A DNA stretch of 64,000 nt from Rhodanobacter_A agri (GCF_044904705.1 NZ_JADIKL010000006.1:62001-126000), one strand, 5' to 3'; shown: positions 7,829 through 16,381, counted from the stretch's first letter. The notes: a model not told the origin generated them from the letters alone. Program-made: numbers and translations.

Positions 7829-8011
7829 GACCGGCTGGGCAACGTCGACGTGGCCCGCGAAGTTGCCCGGACAGTCGACACGGCGGAGCTGTTCCTCTAC
7901 CCGCGCGAGCGGCAGCTTTTCGCCGACCGCAGCTTCGGCGAACACGATCCAGCGGCCACCGCGCTGCTGATGCAGCGCGTGCTGGCGTTCCTGCAACAGC
8001 GCGCCGGCTAA
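7829..8011 (+). pseudogene. C-terminal remnant of a dienelactone hydrolase family gene
   Basis: About 60 codons match the C-terminus of dienelactone hydrolases: AELFLYPRERQLFADRSFG followed by HDPAATALLMQRVLAFL, with the H of the usual catalytic D-x-H region replaced (RQLFADRS, where family members have DRHLFAD). The preceding sequence in frame (ISPVEWMPERASRGRPSW and so on) is not hydrolase-like, there is no nucleophile motif, and no start with a ribosome site is seen. It is a decayed fragment left by a deletion. Its TAA overlaps the TAG of the convergent gene at 8008. Confidence 0.65.
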
Positions 8012-8697
8012 CCTCCCAAGGGCGAGCTGATGCGCTGCTGCGTCGCCGCGTCCGGCCGCGCCACCAGCGCGCCGTCGCGTGCGAGGGTCACGCTGTAATG
8101 GCCGCCGTCGACCAGCGGCAAGAAAGCGCCGCTGCCGTAGACCGCATCCACCATCGGCAAGGTGCGCGGGTATTGCCGGTGCAGGTCGAGAAGATCAAAG
8201 CCGTCGGCGGAGCCGAGGCCGATCACGGTACGCGGCGCGCTCGCCTCCTGGGCAGGGTCGTCGTAGCGGCCGTCGATGCGGTCGAGCCGGTACAGCGGCG
8301 ACAGACCGGCGAGCTGGGCGGGCAGTTTCCACTTCAGCACCACCGCCTCGACGCGCCAGTCGTCGCCCGCCAGTTGCAGCTCGCGCGTACTGCCATCGGG
8401 CCAGATCAAGGTGAGCGCCCAACGCTGCGGCGAAAGGATGTGCGCATCGATGTCGACGACCGGGGACTCCTCGCCCAGCAGGCGGTAGCCGCGCAAGGCC
8501 CAGCCGCTGACGCCGAGCAGCACGGCCAGCGCGAAGCACGCCGCACAAAGCAGCGCATGCCCGCTCGCAGCCAGCCGCGCGCCGGCATCGAGGCGGCGAC
8601 GCAGCGTGAGCAGCTGCAGCAGGCTCAGCAGCAGCAAGACCGCCGCCAGCACCAGCAGCACGGTGGCGGGCAGGCGCAGCAGCTCGATCGGGTTCAT
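8008..8697 (-). CDS. conserved inner-membrane protein with periplasmic domain, function unknown
   Basis: A 229-residue protein with two N-terminal membrane helices (about 11-31 and 45-68) and a soluble remainder beginning LRGYRLLGEESPVVDIDAHI, predicted to face the periplasm, containing WALTLIWPDG, RLDRIDGRYDD and FLPLVDGGHYSV. Similar proteins occur in Xanthomonadales, sometimes labelled multidrug-efflux-like without evidence; nothing here looks like an RND or MFS transporter. It diverges from lptM. Confidence 0.7.
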   Translation of the reverse strand: MNPIELLRLPATVLLVLAAVLLLLSLLQLLTLRRRLDAGARLAASGHALLCAACFALAVLLGVSGWALRGYRLLGEESPVVDIDAHILSPQRWALTLIWPDGSTRELQLAGDDWRVEAVVLKWKLPAQLAGLSPLYRLDRIDGRYDDPAQEASAPRTVIGLGSADGFDLLDLHRQYPRTLPMVDAVYGSGAFLPLVDGGHYSVTLARDGALVARPDAATQQRISSPLGG

Positions 8698-8822
8698 GGG
8701 GATTTCCGGGGAAAGGCCGATGCATGATAAGCCGCGGCGGCACGCTCGCTATACTGCCGTGCGCGCCTTCGACGGCCACAAGCGTCGAGCGCGCCGCCCG
8801 TCTCCTTCACTGGTACCCGACC

Positions 8823-9020
8823 ATGCGCCGTCCGCTGCTGCTGCCGCTCTGCCTCGCCGCCGCCATGCTTGCCGGCTGCGGCAACAAGGGCCCGTTGTAC
8901 ATGCCGAACAATCCGAACCCGCCGGTCTATGTGCCGCCGAAGCCCCAGCCCGCTCCGGCCACTTCACAGACGGCACCGGCGCCCGCTACCAGCAGCGCCA
9001 TGCCGGCTGCCACCCACTGA
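8823..9020 (+). CDS. lptM: LptM/YifL-type lipoprotein
   Basis: A 65-residue lipoprotein: signal peptide with lipobox LAGC, immediately followed by the family motif GNKGPLYMP, then a Pro/Ala/Thr-rich tail. LptM helps oxidative maturation of the LptD-LptE LPS translocon in the outer membrane. The ATG at 8823 is chosen over an upstream in-frame ATG because it opens the signal peptide. A TATACT -10-like hexamer lies at 8750-8755. It is the first gene of the lptM-dapF-DUF484-xerC unit, with dapF starting 9 bp after its stop. Confidence 0.9.
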   Translation: MRRPLLLPLCLAAAMLAGCGNKGPLYMPNNPNPPVYVPPKPQPAPATSQTAPAPATSSAMPAATH

Positions 9021-9028
9021 GCGCACCG

Positions 9029-9862
9029 ATGCTGCGCTTCTCCAAGATGCACGGCCTCGGCAACGACTTCGTCGTGCTCGATTGCCGGACCACGCCGTTC
9101 ACACTGGATGTGGCGCGCATCCGCGCGGTGGCCAACCGCCGCACCGGCGTGGGTTTCGACCAGCTGCTGAGCGTGGAACCGGCACGCGATCCCAGCTGCG
9201 CGTTCTACTACGGCATCTGGAACACCGATGGCTCGCCCTCGGGCCAGTGCGGCAACGGCGTGCGCTGCGTGGCGGCCTGGCTGCATCGCGCTGGCGCGCT
9301 GGCACTGGGCGAGGCTGTGCGGCTGGAGAGCCCGTCCGGTCCGGTGACGGTGCGCCTGCTTACCCCGCATGAAGTCACCGTGGACATGGGCGAACCGGCA
9401 TTCGCGCCGGCGCGAGTCCCGTTCGCGGCAGAGGCCGAAACGGATCGATACCTGATCGACGTCGACGGCAGCGCGCTGGAGATCGGCGCGGTGTCGATGG
9501 GCAATCCGCATGCAGTGGTGATGGCGGACACGCTGGCCGACCGCTTGCCGGAACGGCTGGGTCCAGCGCTCAGCACGCATCCGCGCTTCGCCGAAGGCGC
9601 CAACACCGGTTTCGTGCGACGCTTCGACCGTGGCCATCTCGCGTTGCGCGTGCACGAACGCGGCGCAGGCTGGACGCAGGCCTGCGGCACCGGTGCCTGT
9701 GCGGCGATGGCAGTCCTGCGCCGGCGCGGCGAGGTGGATGAACAGGTGCAGGTGGATCTGCCGGGCGGTGCCTTGCGCATCGCCTGGCCCGGCCCCGGCC
9801 ACACGCTGTGGATGACCGGTCCCGCCGCGTTCGTATTCGATGGCACGTGGCTCGCCGATTGA
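9029..9862 (+). CDS. dapF: diaminopimelate epimerase
   Basis: Converts LL- to meso-diaminopimelate for lysine and peptidoglycan. The 277-residue protein has the N-terminal FSKMHGLGNDFVVLD and both catalytic cysteines, in SGQCGNGVRC (about residue 72) and QACGTGACAAM (about residue 218), plus MGNPHAVV between them. Length fits the family. The ATG follows the lptM stop by 8 bases, indicating co-transcription and probable coupling. Confidence 0.97.
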   Translation: MLRFSKMHGLGNDFVVLDCRTTPFTLDVARIRAVANRRTGVGFDQLLSVEPARDPSCAFYYGIWNTDGSPSGQCGNGVRCVAAWLHRAGALALGEAVRLESPSGPVTVRLLTPHEVTVDMGEPAFAPARVPFAAEAETDRYLIDVDGSALEIGAVSMGNPHAVVMADTLADRLPERLGPALSTHPRFAEGANTGFVRRFDRGHLALRVHERGAGWTQACGTGACAAMAVLRRRGEVDEQVQVDLPGGALRIAWPGPGHTLWMTGPAAFVFDGTWLAD

Positions 9863-9923
9863 TTCGGCAGGCGCGTCCATCGCACACTCGGGGCACTCAC
9901 GCACCGGCCCGAGGTAAACGCGC

Positions 9924-10610
9924 ATGAACGCCCCCCTGCCCGATGACGCCACCGAGGCCGGCGCCGTCGCGGCCTACCTGAAAGAGCATCCGTCCTTCCT
10001 CAGCGACTACCCCGAGCTGGCCGCCTTGCTCACCATGCCGCGCGAACAGGGCGCGGTGGCCTCGCTGGCCGCCTACCAGCTGCAGCAGCTGCGCGAAAAG
10101 AATGCCGAGCTGGAACGACGCTTCGCCGAACTCAGCGCGATCGCCGCCGACAACGAACGACTGATGGAGCGCGTGCACGCGCTCACTGTGGCGCTGCTGC
10201 GCGCGAACACGCTGGAAGTGACCACGCGTACGGTGATGGCGCGACTCAGCGAGGATTTCCACACCGAGCAGGTGCGCTTGATGCTGTTCGGCAACAACGC
10301 GGACCTGCCGCGCTCGGACTGGCTACGCCAGGTGGGCGGCGGCGCCGCGGAACTGCCCGAGCTGGCCGACGTGCTGCAGCGGCACGAACCGGTTTCCGGC
10401 CGGCTGTCGCCCGACAAGCTGGCGCGGCTGTTCGGCGACGAGGCGCCGGCGATCCGTTCGGCGGCGCTGATGCCGCTGGGCGAAGCGGGCATCCTCGCGA
10501 TCGGCAGCCACGATCCGGACCGCTTCCAGCCCGGCATGGGCACGTTGTTCCTCAAGATGATCGCCGCTACCGTCACCGCCGCACTGGCGCGGGCGCACGA
10601 CCTGGCTTGA
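9924..10610 (+). CDS. DUF484 family protein
   Basis: A 228-residue cytoplasmic protein: N-terminal VAAYLKEHPSFLSDYPELAALL, a coiled-coil stretch (LQQLREKNAELERRFAEL) at about 50-75, then a GAF-like C-terminal domain ending GMGTLFLKMIAATVTAALAR. DUF484 genes almost always lie between dapF and xerC, as here; the role is not established. GAGGT lies just upstream of ATG 9924. It sits 61 bp after dapF and 16 bp before xerC, in one operon. Confidence 0.9.
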   Translation: MNAPLPDDATEAGAVAAYLKEHPSFLSDYPELAALLTMPREQGAVASLAAYQLQQLREKNAELERRFAELSAIAADNERLMERVHALTVALLRANTLEVTTRTVMARLSEDFHTEQVRLMLFGNNADLPRSDWLRQVGGGAAELPELADVLQRHEPVSGRLSPDKLARLFGDEAPAIRSAALMPLGEAGILAIGSHDPDRFQPGMGTLFLKMIAATVTAALARAHDLA

Positions 10611-10626
10611 GTTAGAGCCTGCTCTG

Positions 10627-11511
10627 ATGACCCCGGCACAACAGGTCGAGACCTGGCTGGTCCGCCTCGCCGGCGAACGGCAGGCCTCGCCGCACACCGT
10701 AGACGGCTACCGCCGCGACCTCGCCAAGCTGCTGGGCTGGATGGAAGCGCAGGGCATCGGCGATTTCGCGGCGCTGGAACCGAACCGCATGCGCCAGTTC
10801 GTCGCTACCCAGCATCGCGCGGGGCTGGCGCCGAAAAGCCTGCAACGCCTGCTGTCCTCCTGCCGCAGCCTGTTCCGCCAGCTCAGCCGCGAAGGCGCGC
10901 TGGCACACGATCCCCTGGCCGGCGTGCGCGGCCCCAAGGTGCACCGCAAGCTGCCGGTGGTGCTGGACGTGGACGAGGCCGCCAGCCTGGTGGAAGCGGG
11001 CGGCGACGGCGCACTGGGCGTGCGCGACCGCGCGATGCTGGAGCTGTTCTATTCCTCCGGCCTGCGCCTGTCCGAGCTGGTAGGCCTGCGCTGGGGCGAC
11101 CTCGACCTCGACGGCGGCGAAGTGCGTGTGCTGGGCAAGGGCCGCAAGACGCGCATCGTGCCAGTAGGCCGCCACGCCGTGGCCGCATTGCGCGCGCTGG
11201 GCGAGGCCGCCGACAAGACCCCGGAAGCACCGGTGTTCCGCGGTCGCGGCAGCGCACCGATCAGCCCGCGCACCGTGCAGGCGCGACTGCAGAAGCTCGC
11301 GCTCGCGCACGGCTTCGCCAAACACCTGCACCCGCACTTGCTGCGCCATACCTTTGCCAGCCACATGCTGGAATCTTCCGGCGACTTGCGCGCGGTGCAG
11401 GAATTGCTCGGCCACGCCGACATCGCCACCACGCAGATCTACACGCATCTGGATTTCCAGCACCTGGCGAAGGTGTACGACGCGGCGCATCCGCGCGCCA
11501 GGAAAAAGTAG
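10627..11511 (+). CDS. xerC: site-specific tyrosine recombinase XerC
   Basis: Resolves chromosome dimers at dif together with XerD and FtsK. The 294-residue protein has the N-terminal SAM-like core-binding domain (LASPHTVDGYRRDLAKL region) and the catalytic domain with Arg147 in SGLRLSELVGLRWGD, HPHLLRHTFASH, the LGHADIATTQIYTHLD block, and Tyr272 nucleophile. Length fits XerC. Last gene of the lptM-dapF-DUF484-xerC unit. Confidence 0.96.
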   Translation: MTPAQQVETWLVRLAGERQASPHTVDGYRRDLAKLLGWMEAQGIGDFAALEPNRMRQFVATQHRAGLAPKSLQRLLSSCRSLFRQLSREGALAHDPLAGVRGPKVHRKLPVVLDVDEAASLVEAGGDGALGVRDRAMLELFYSSGLRLSELVGLRWGDLDLDGGEVRVLGKGRKTRIVPVGRHAVAALRALGEAADKTPEAPVFRGRGSAPISPRTVQARLQKLALAHGFAKHLHPHLLRHTFASHMLESSGDLRAVQELLGHADIATTQIYTHLDFQHLAKVYDAAHPRARKK

Positions 11512-11685
11512 ACACGCTTTCCGCGTTTGACCCTTCTCCCCGACGAGGAGTGCGCGGGAAGACTCCATGGACGACGCCGGCGCTGAGGAGCGGGAAAGGT
11601 TGGGGGGCGAGAGGAGGGTGCTCGCGGGGCCTCATTGAGATTCGCTTCGATGAGAGCCGTCGCCAGCTTCGCCCCTCATCTCAAT

Positions 11686-11706
11686 CCTCTCCCCAAAGGG
11701 GAGAGG
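11686..11706. repeat. short perfect inverted repeat before hslVU
   Basis: CCTCTCCCC and GGGGAGAGG flank AAA, a 9-bp perfect stem. The surrounding 11512-11730 has other purine/pyrimidine runs of the same flavour (CCTTCTCCCCGACGAGGAG at 11526, GGGGGCGAGAGGAGG at 11600), typical of small interspersed repeats in xanthomonads and relatives. It may also end the xerC transcript. Confidence 0.5.
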
Positions 11707-11734
11707 AGGCGAACGTGCCAGCGTGTTCGCTCCG

Positions 11735-11764
11735 CATTGAAGCTTTGGTGAGCCGGCCCCATGT
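11735..11764 (+). promoter_or_regulatory. sigma32-type heat-shock promoter of hslVU
   Basis: CATTGAAG at 11735-11742 resembles the sigma32 -35 element (CTTGAAA) and CCCCATGT at 11757-11764 matches the -10 consensus CCCCATNT, with a 14-base spacer. It ends 24 bp before the hslV start. hslVU is a classic sigma32 target in other gammaproteobacteria, which supports the call. Confidence 0.75.
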
Positions 11765-11788
11765 CGTTCGCTCAACCTTGGAGCTTTT

Positions 11789-12325
11789 ATGGAATCCTTT
11801 CACGCCACCACCATCGTCAGCGTGCGCCGCAACGGCAAGGTCGTGATCGGCGGCGACGGCCAGGTCACCTTCGGCAACACCGTGATGAAGGCCAATGCGC
11901 GCAAGATCCGCCGGCTGGGCAAGGATCAGAACGTGCTGGCGGGCTTCGCCGGCGCCACCGCCGATGCCTTCACCCTGTTCGAACTGTTCGAGCAGAAACT
12001 GGACAAGCACGGCAACAACCTCACCCGCGCCGCGGTGGAGATGGCCAAGGAATGGCGCACCGACCGCCGCCTGGGCCGCCTCGAAGCGATGCTGGCGGTG
12101 GCCGACAAGGAAGTTTCGTTGCTGATCTCCGGCAATGGCGACGTGTTGGAACCCGAGCACGGCCTGATCGCAATCGGGTCCGGCGGACCCTACGCACAAT
12201 CCGCCGCGCTGGCATTGATGGAGAACAGCGAGCTCGACGCACGCACCATCGTGGAGAAGGCGTTGAAGATCGCCGGCGACATCTGCATCTACACCAACCA
12301 CAACACCTCGGTCGAAGAGCTGTAA
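11789..12325 (+). CDS. hslV: HslV, peptidase subunit of the HslUV (ClpQY) protease
   Basis: Forms the double-hexameric threonine protease that, with HslU, degrades misfolded cytoplasmic proteins. The 178-residue sequence has the TTIVSVRRNGKV start, GDGQVTFGNTVMK, VLAGFAGATADAFTLFE and IAIGSGGPYAQSAA. The nucleophile Thr is preceded by MESFHA, so a short propeptide must be removed, unlike E. coli HslV where only Met is removed. hslU follows 72 bp downstream; a heat-shock promoter lies upstream. Confidence 0.97.
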   Translation: MESFHATTIVSVRRNGKVVIGGDGQVTFGNTVMKANARKIRRLGKDQNVLAGFAGATADAFTLFELFEQKLDKHGNNLTRAAVEMAKEWRTDRRLGRLEAMLAVADKEVSLLISGNGDVLEPEHGLIAIGSGGPYAQSAALALMENSELDARTIVEKALKIAGDICIYTNHNTSVEEL

Positions 12326-12397
12326 GCGCCGCGCGCCGCCTTCGTTCCGCCGTCCTTTGTCCGCGCACCGCGCGCACTCCATCCTTCCGGTGACTTC

Positions 12398-13738
12398 ATG
12401 TCCGAACTGACTCCCCGCGAAATCGTCAACGAACTCGACCGCTACATCATCGGCCAGCACGACGCCAAGCGCGCCGTGGCGGTGGCGTTGCGCAGCCGCT
12501 GGCGGCGCATGCAGCTGGAGCCGGCGATGCGCAACGAGATCACCCCGAAGAACATCTTGATGATCGGCCCCACCGGCGTCGGCAAGACCGAGATCGCGCG
12601 CCGCCTCGCCACGTTGGCCAACGCGCCGTTCGTGAAGGTGGAAGCCACCAAGTTCACCGAAGTGGGCTATGTGGGCAAGGATGTGGAGTCGATCGTTCGC
12701 GACCTCGCCGACGTGGCCTACAAGCTGACCCGCGAGCTGGCCATCAAGCGCGTGCGCACGCAGGCCGAGGACCGCGCCGAAGACCGCATCCTCGACGCCT
12801 TGCTGCCGCGCCGGCAGACGCCAAGCGACTGGAGCCACGACGCATCGCCCACGCCTGCCGCGGACAGCGACACCCGCCAGAAGCTGCGCAAGCAGCTGCG
12901 CGAAGGTGCCCTCGACGAACGCGAGATCGAGCTGGATTTCGCCATGAACGTGGGCGTGGAGATCATGTCGCCGCCAGGCATGGAAGAGATGGGCGCGCAG
13001 CTGCGGCAGATGTTCCAGAACCTGGGCGGCGCCAAGACCCAGCATCGCAAGCTGGCGATCAAGCTGGCGCGCCCGCTGCTGGTCGAGGAGGAAGCCGGCA
13101 AGCTGCTCAACGACGAGGAGATCCGCGCCCAGGCGGTGGAAGCCGCCGAGCAGAACGGCATCGTCTTCCTCGACGAGATCGACAAGATCGCCCAGCGCTC
13201 CGAATGGGGCGGCGCCGGCGTCAGCCGAGAAGGTGTGCAGCGCGACCTGTTGCCGCTGGTGGAAGGTTCCACGGTGTCCACCAAGTACGGCCCGCTGAAG
13301 ACCGACCACATGCTGTTCATCGCCTCCGGCGCGTTCTCCCTGGCCAAGCCCTCCGACCTGATCCCCGAGCTGCAGGGCCGCTTGCCGATCCGCGTGGAAC
13401 TCAGCGCCCTGTCGGTGGACGACTTCAAACGCATCCTGCGCGAGCCGCACAACGCGCTGACCAAGCAATACGTGGCCTTGCTCGGCACCGAAGGGGTGAG
13501 CCTGGAATTCACCGACTCCGGCATCGACCGCTTGGCTGAGGTGGCCTACCAGGTGAACGAGCGCACCGAGAACATCGGCGCCCGCCGCCTGCACACCGTG
13601 ATGGAACGGCTGCTGGAGAAGATCTCGTACGACGCTGCAGACAAATCCGGTGAAAAATACCTGATCGACGCCGAACAGGTAGACAAGAACCTCGGAACCC
13701 TGGTTCGCAACGAAGATCTCAGCCGCTACATCCTGTAA
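12398..13738 (+). CDS. hslU: HslU, ATPase subunit of the HslUV protease
   Basis: AAA+ unfoldase that feeds substrates into HslV. The 446-residue protein has the N-terminal LTPREIVNELDRYIIGQHDAKRAVA, of which only the first half is quoted here as LTPREIVNELDRYIIGQ, Walker A GPTGVGKTEIARRLA near residue 55, the substrate-binding I domain (about 110-240), Walker B IVFLDEIDKIA near 252, and ends LSRYIL, the tail that docks into HslV. Length is normal. A strong terminator lies 66 bp downstream. Confidence 0.97.
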   Translation: MSELTPREIVNELDRYIIGQHDAKRAVAVALRSRWRRMQLEPAMRNEITPKNILMIGPTGVGKTEIARRLATLANAPFVKVEATKFTEVGYVGKDVESIVRDLADVAYKLTRELAIKRVRTQAEDRAEDRILDALLPRRQTPSDWSHDASPTPAADSDTRQKLRKQLREGALDEREIELDFAMNVGVEIMSPPGMEEMGAQLRQMFQNLGGAKTQHRKLAIKLARPLLVEEEAGKLLNDEEIRAQAVEAAEQNGIVFLDEIDKIAQRSEWGGAGVSREGVQRDLLPLVEGSTVSTKYGPLKTDHMLFIASGAFSLAKPSDLIPELQGRLPIRVELSALSVDDFKRILREPHNALTKQYVALLGTEGVSLEFTDSGIDRLAEVAYQVNERTENIGARRLHTVMERLLEKISYDAADKSGEKYLIDAEQVDKNLGTLVRNEDLSRYIL

Positions 13739-13803
13739 GGCGCGCAGCGGGGGCGAGACCTGGCATTACCCGGCGCAGCCATGGTTCGAATCGTGCCAAA
13801 GAC

Positions 13804-13842
13804 GTCAAGATGCGTGCTTTTGGCGCATCTTGACTGCTTTTT
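13804..13842 (+). terminator. rho-independent terminator of hslVU
   Basis: GTCAAGATGCG (13804-13814) and CGCATCTTGAC (13824-13834) form a perfect 11-bp stem with a 9-base loop, followed by TGCTTTTTC. It is 66 bp after hslU. Confidence 0.85.
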
Positions 13843-13909
13843 CATCGGTATTTCCGGAAAACATCCTCTAAACAAGCCGGGGAGGCCGCTCTGCTAAAAT
13901 AGGCACGCT

Positions 13910-14524
13910 ATGGCAAAGATTCTCGAGTTCAAGACCAACGGCCTGCGCGCCCAGCTGCGCGAAGCCCAGCAACAGCAGACGATGGTGCGCCTGTGGCGCG
14001 GCGAGCTGGAACACGGCAGCTTCTGCGGCTATGTGGGCGGCGTGGGTCGCGAGTTCGTCCTGCTGTGGGTGATTGGCGACGGCCTCACCGAGGATGGCAT
14101 CTACGTGATGCGGCACCGCGACATCACCGAGCTTGAATCGCCGGAGCACCACCATGTCTTCATGGCCAAGGCGCTGGCGCTCAAGGGCATCACCCCACAG
14201 CTGCCGCGCGGCTTCCCGCTCGATTCGATCCGCGACGCCGTGCAGGCCGCCGGCGCGATGTCGGCGGTGATCGGCGTGCACGTGGACACCGAGGAAGAAG
14301 AGGAGGTCTGCTACATCGGCCACCTCGTCCGCGTCGACGACGACGGTTTCTACCTGCAGGAACTCAGCCCCGACGCGGAATGGATGCGCCAGGCCTCGTT
14401 CTTCGCCTGGGACGAAGTCTCCACGCTCAGCATCGGCGACGGTTATGCGCAGGCCCTGCTCGCCGTGGCCGGTCCCGCACCGGCGCTGGAGCCAGGCGAC
14501 GCCGGCATCGGCCACATGCACTGA
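13910..14524 (+). CDS. acidic cytoplasmic protein with two similar beta-rich modules, function unknown
   Basis: A 204-residue protein with no signal peptide or membrane segment. Two stretches look alike: VRLWRGELEHGSFCGYVGGV with FVLLWVIGDGLTEDGIYVM and ITELE (about 25-82), and MSAVIGVHVDTEEEEEVCYI with GHLVRVDDDGFYLQEL and VSTLS (about 121-185). Each runs as short strands ending in a V/I-x-x-L step, as in Sm-like or SH3-like barrels; that fold is my inference. An acidic EEEEE run starts the second module. It lies alone between two terminators. Confidence 0.7.
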   Translation: MAKILEFKTNGLRAQLREAQQQQTMVRLWRGELEHGSFCGYVGGVGREFVLLWVIGDGLTEDGIYVMRHRDITELESPEHHHVFMAKALALKGITPQLPRGFPLDSIRDAVQAAGAMSAVIGVHVDTEEEEEVCYIGHLVRVDDDGFYLQELSPDAEWMRQASFFAWDEVSTLSIGDGYAQALLAVAGPAPALEPGDAGIGHMH

Positions 14525-14557
14525 CGCCGCGATACGCGATCCAAACCCGATGATCCC

Positions 14558-14584
14558 GGACGCCCGCCTTTTCGGCGGGCGTCC
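14558..14584 (+). terminator. hairpin terminator after the acidic two-module gene
   Basis: GGACGCCCGCC (14558-14568) and GGCGGGCGTCC (14574-14584) are perfect 11-base complements around a TTTTC loop, followed by GCGTTTCC. It lies 33 bp after the stop codon. Confidence 0.7.
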
Positions 14585-14662
14585 GCGTTTCCGGCGTTCA
14601 CTCGAAATTTCCGCGCACTGCCGTTGAATCGGCGACTTGTCCCTCTCCACGGAACCGCTTCC

Positions 14663-16381
14663 ATGGCCCGGAAGAAAGTCGCGGACATCATTGTCGAAAC
14701 CCTGCAGGACGCCGGCGTGAAACGCTGCTACGGCATCGCCGGCGACACGCTCAACCACATCACCGACGCGATCCGCCGCAGCAAGATCGACTGGATCCAC
14801 ATGCGCCATGAGGAAGCCGGCGCGATGGCCGCGGGTGGCGATGCGCTGCTCAGCGGCGACCTGGCCGCCTGCGCCGGCGCCTGCGGACCGGGCAGCCTGC
14901 ACTTCGTCAACGGCTTGTTCGAGGCGCACCGCAACCGCGCGCCGGTGGTACTGATCGCCACCCAGGTCGCGACCAGCGAACTGGGCATGGACTTCCCGCA
15001 GGAGGTGGACCTCAAGGCTATCTACGAAACCTGCAGCCACTTCTGCCAGCCGATCCACTCGCCCGCGCAAGCCCGCCGCGTGGTGGCACTGGCGGCGCAG
15101 ACGGCGCTGAACCGGCGCGGCGTCGCCGTCGTGATCGTCCCAGGCGACGTGGCCGCCATGGAGGTGGACGAAGGCCTGCCGTTCCGCCCGCACCGGCCAC
15201 AACCGCTGCTGCGCCCGTCCGATGCGGAACTGGGCGCCGTCGCCGCACGGCTCAATGCCGGCAAACGCATCGCGCTGTACTGCGGCTCCGGCTGCGAGGG
15301 TGCCGGCAGCGAAGTGCGGGCGCTGGCCGACAAGTTGAAGGCGCCGGTGGTGCACACCTCGCGCGCCAAGGACTTCATCGAACCGGACAACCCGTACGAC
15401 ATGGGCATGACCGGCATCCTAGGCGTGGAATCCGGCTTCCGCGCCATCGATGCCTGCGACACCTTGCTGCTGCTCGGCGCGGATTTCGCCTGGAGCCAGT
15501 TCTACCCGCACGAGGCCGAACTGATCCAGGTGGACAGCGACGCCACCCACCTCGGTCGCCGCCATCCGGTGGATCTCGGCGTGGTGGGCGATGTCAGGGC
15601 CACGATCGAGGCGCTACTGCCGCGACTCGCACAACGCGAAGAGGATGCCTTTCTGCGCAACTGCCTCAAGCACCGCGAGAAGACCTTGCAACAGCTAGCC
15701 GAACAGGAGCGCCCCGGCAAGGACGGCCTGATCCATCCGCAATACCTCACCCACCTGATCGATGTGCACGCCGCCGATGATGCCGCCTTCACCGCCGACG
15801 GCGGCAGCCCGATGGTGTGGCTGCTGCGGCACGTCCGCAGCAACGGCAAACGGCGCACGCTGACCAGCCTGGTACACGGCACGATGGCCAACGCGATGCC
15901 TTCGGCGCTGGGTATCCAGAAGGCGTTTCCGGATCGGCAGGTGGTCGCGCTGTGCGGCGACGGCGGCCTGGCCATGCTGCTCGGCGACTTGCTCACGGCG
16001 ATCCAGGAGAAACTGCCGATCAAAGTGGTGGTGTACGACAACGGCTCGCTGGGTTTCGTGGAAATGGAACAGAAGGTGGAGGGCCTGCTCGACAGCTACA
16101 CCGACCTCTTGAACCCCGACTTCGCCAAGGTGGCCGAGGCGATCGGTTTCCACGCCCGCCGCGTGGAAAAGTCCGGCGAACTGGAGGAGGCCGTGCGCGA
16201 GCTGCTGGCCCAGCCCGGCCCGGCATTGCTCGACGTCAAGGTCAATCGCTACGAGCTGGTGATGCCGCCGAAAGTGGAGCCGGGCCAGGTGCTGCACACT
16301 GCGCTGTACTCGGCCAAGGCCGTGCTGGCCGGCCGCGGCAAGGATGTGGAAGCGCTGCTGCGCAGCAACTTCGACGACTGA
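14663..16381 (+). CDS. poxB: PoxB-type pyruvate dehydrogenase (quinone)
   Basis: Thiamine-diphosphate and FAD flavoenzyme that oxidises pyruvate to acetate and CO2 and passes electrons to ubiquinone at the inner membrane. The 572-residue length equals E. coli PoxB. Shared landmarks are RHEEAGAMAAGGDALLSGDL with the ThDP glutamate, CAGACGPGSLHFVNGLFEAHRNR, ALYCGSGCEGAG, YDMGMTGILG, and the ThDP motif CGDGGLAMLLGDLLTAIQ. The C-terminal amphipathic lipid-binding tail of E. coli PoxB is replaced by AKAVLAGRGKDVEALLRSNF, similar in length. ATG 14663 is preferred to an earlier ATG at 14624 for length and alignment. It would supply acetate for Acs. Confidence 0.9.
   Translation: MARKKVADIIVETLQDAGVKRCYGIAGDTLNHITDAIRRSKIDWIHMRHEEAGAMAAGGDALLSGDLAACAGACGPGSLHFVNGLFEAHRNRAPVVLIATQVATSELGMDFPQEVDLKAIYETCSHFCQPIHSPAQARRVVALAAQTALNRRGVAVVIVPGDVAAMEVDEGLPFRPHRPQPLLRPSDAELGAVAARLNAGKRIALYCGSGCEGAGSEVRALADKLKAPVVHTSRAKDFIEPDNPYDMGMTGILGVESGFRAIDACDTLLLLGADFAWSQFYPHEAELIQVDSDATHLGRRHPVDLGVVGDVRATIEALLPRLAQREEDAFLRNCLKHREKTLQQLAEQERPGKDGLIHPQYLTHLIDVHAADDAAFTADGGSPMVWLLRHVRSNGKRRTLTSLVHGTMANAMPSALGIQKAFPDRQVVALCGDGGLAMLLGDLLTAIQEKLPIKVVVYDNGSLGFVEMEQKVEGLLDSYTDLLNPDFAKVAEAIGFHARRVEKSGELEEAVRELLAQPGPALLDVKVNRYELVMPPKVEPGQVLHTALYSAKAVLAGRGKDVEALLRSNFDD

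Noticed and set aside
11681..13594. 637-codon open frame antisense to hslVU
   Set aside because: Covers two complete conserved genes on the other strand and has His/Gln/Val-rich non-protein-like composition.
13782..13800. GGTTCGAATC, a tRNA T-loop-like string
   Set aside because: The flanking bases do not form a T-stem and no acceptor or anticodon arm is found around it.
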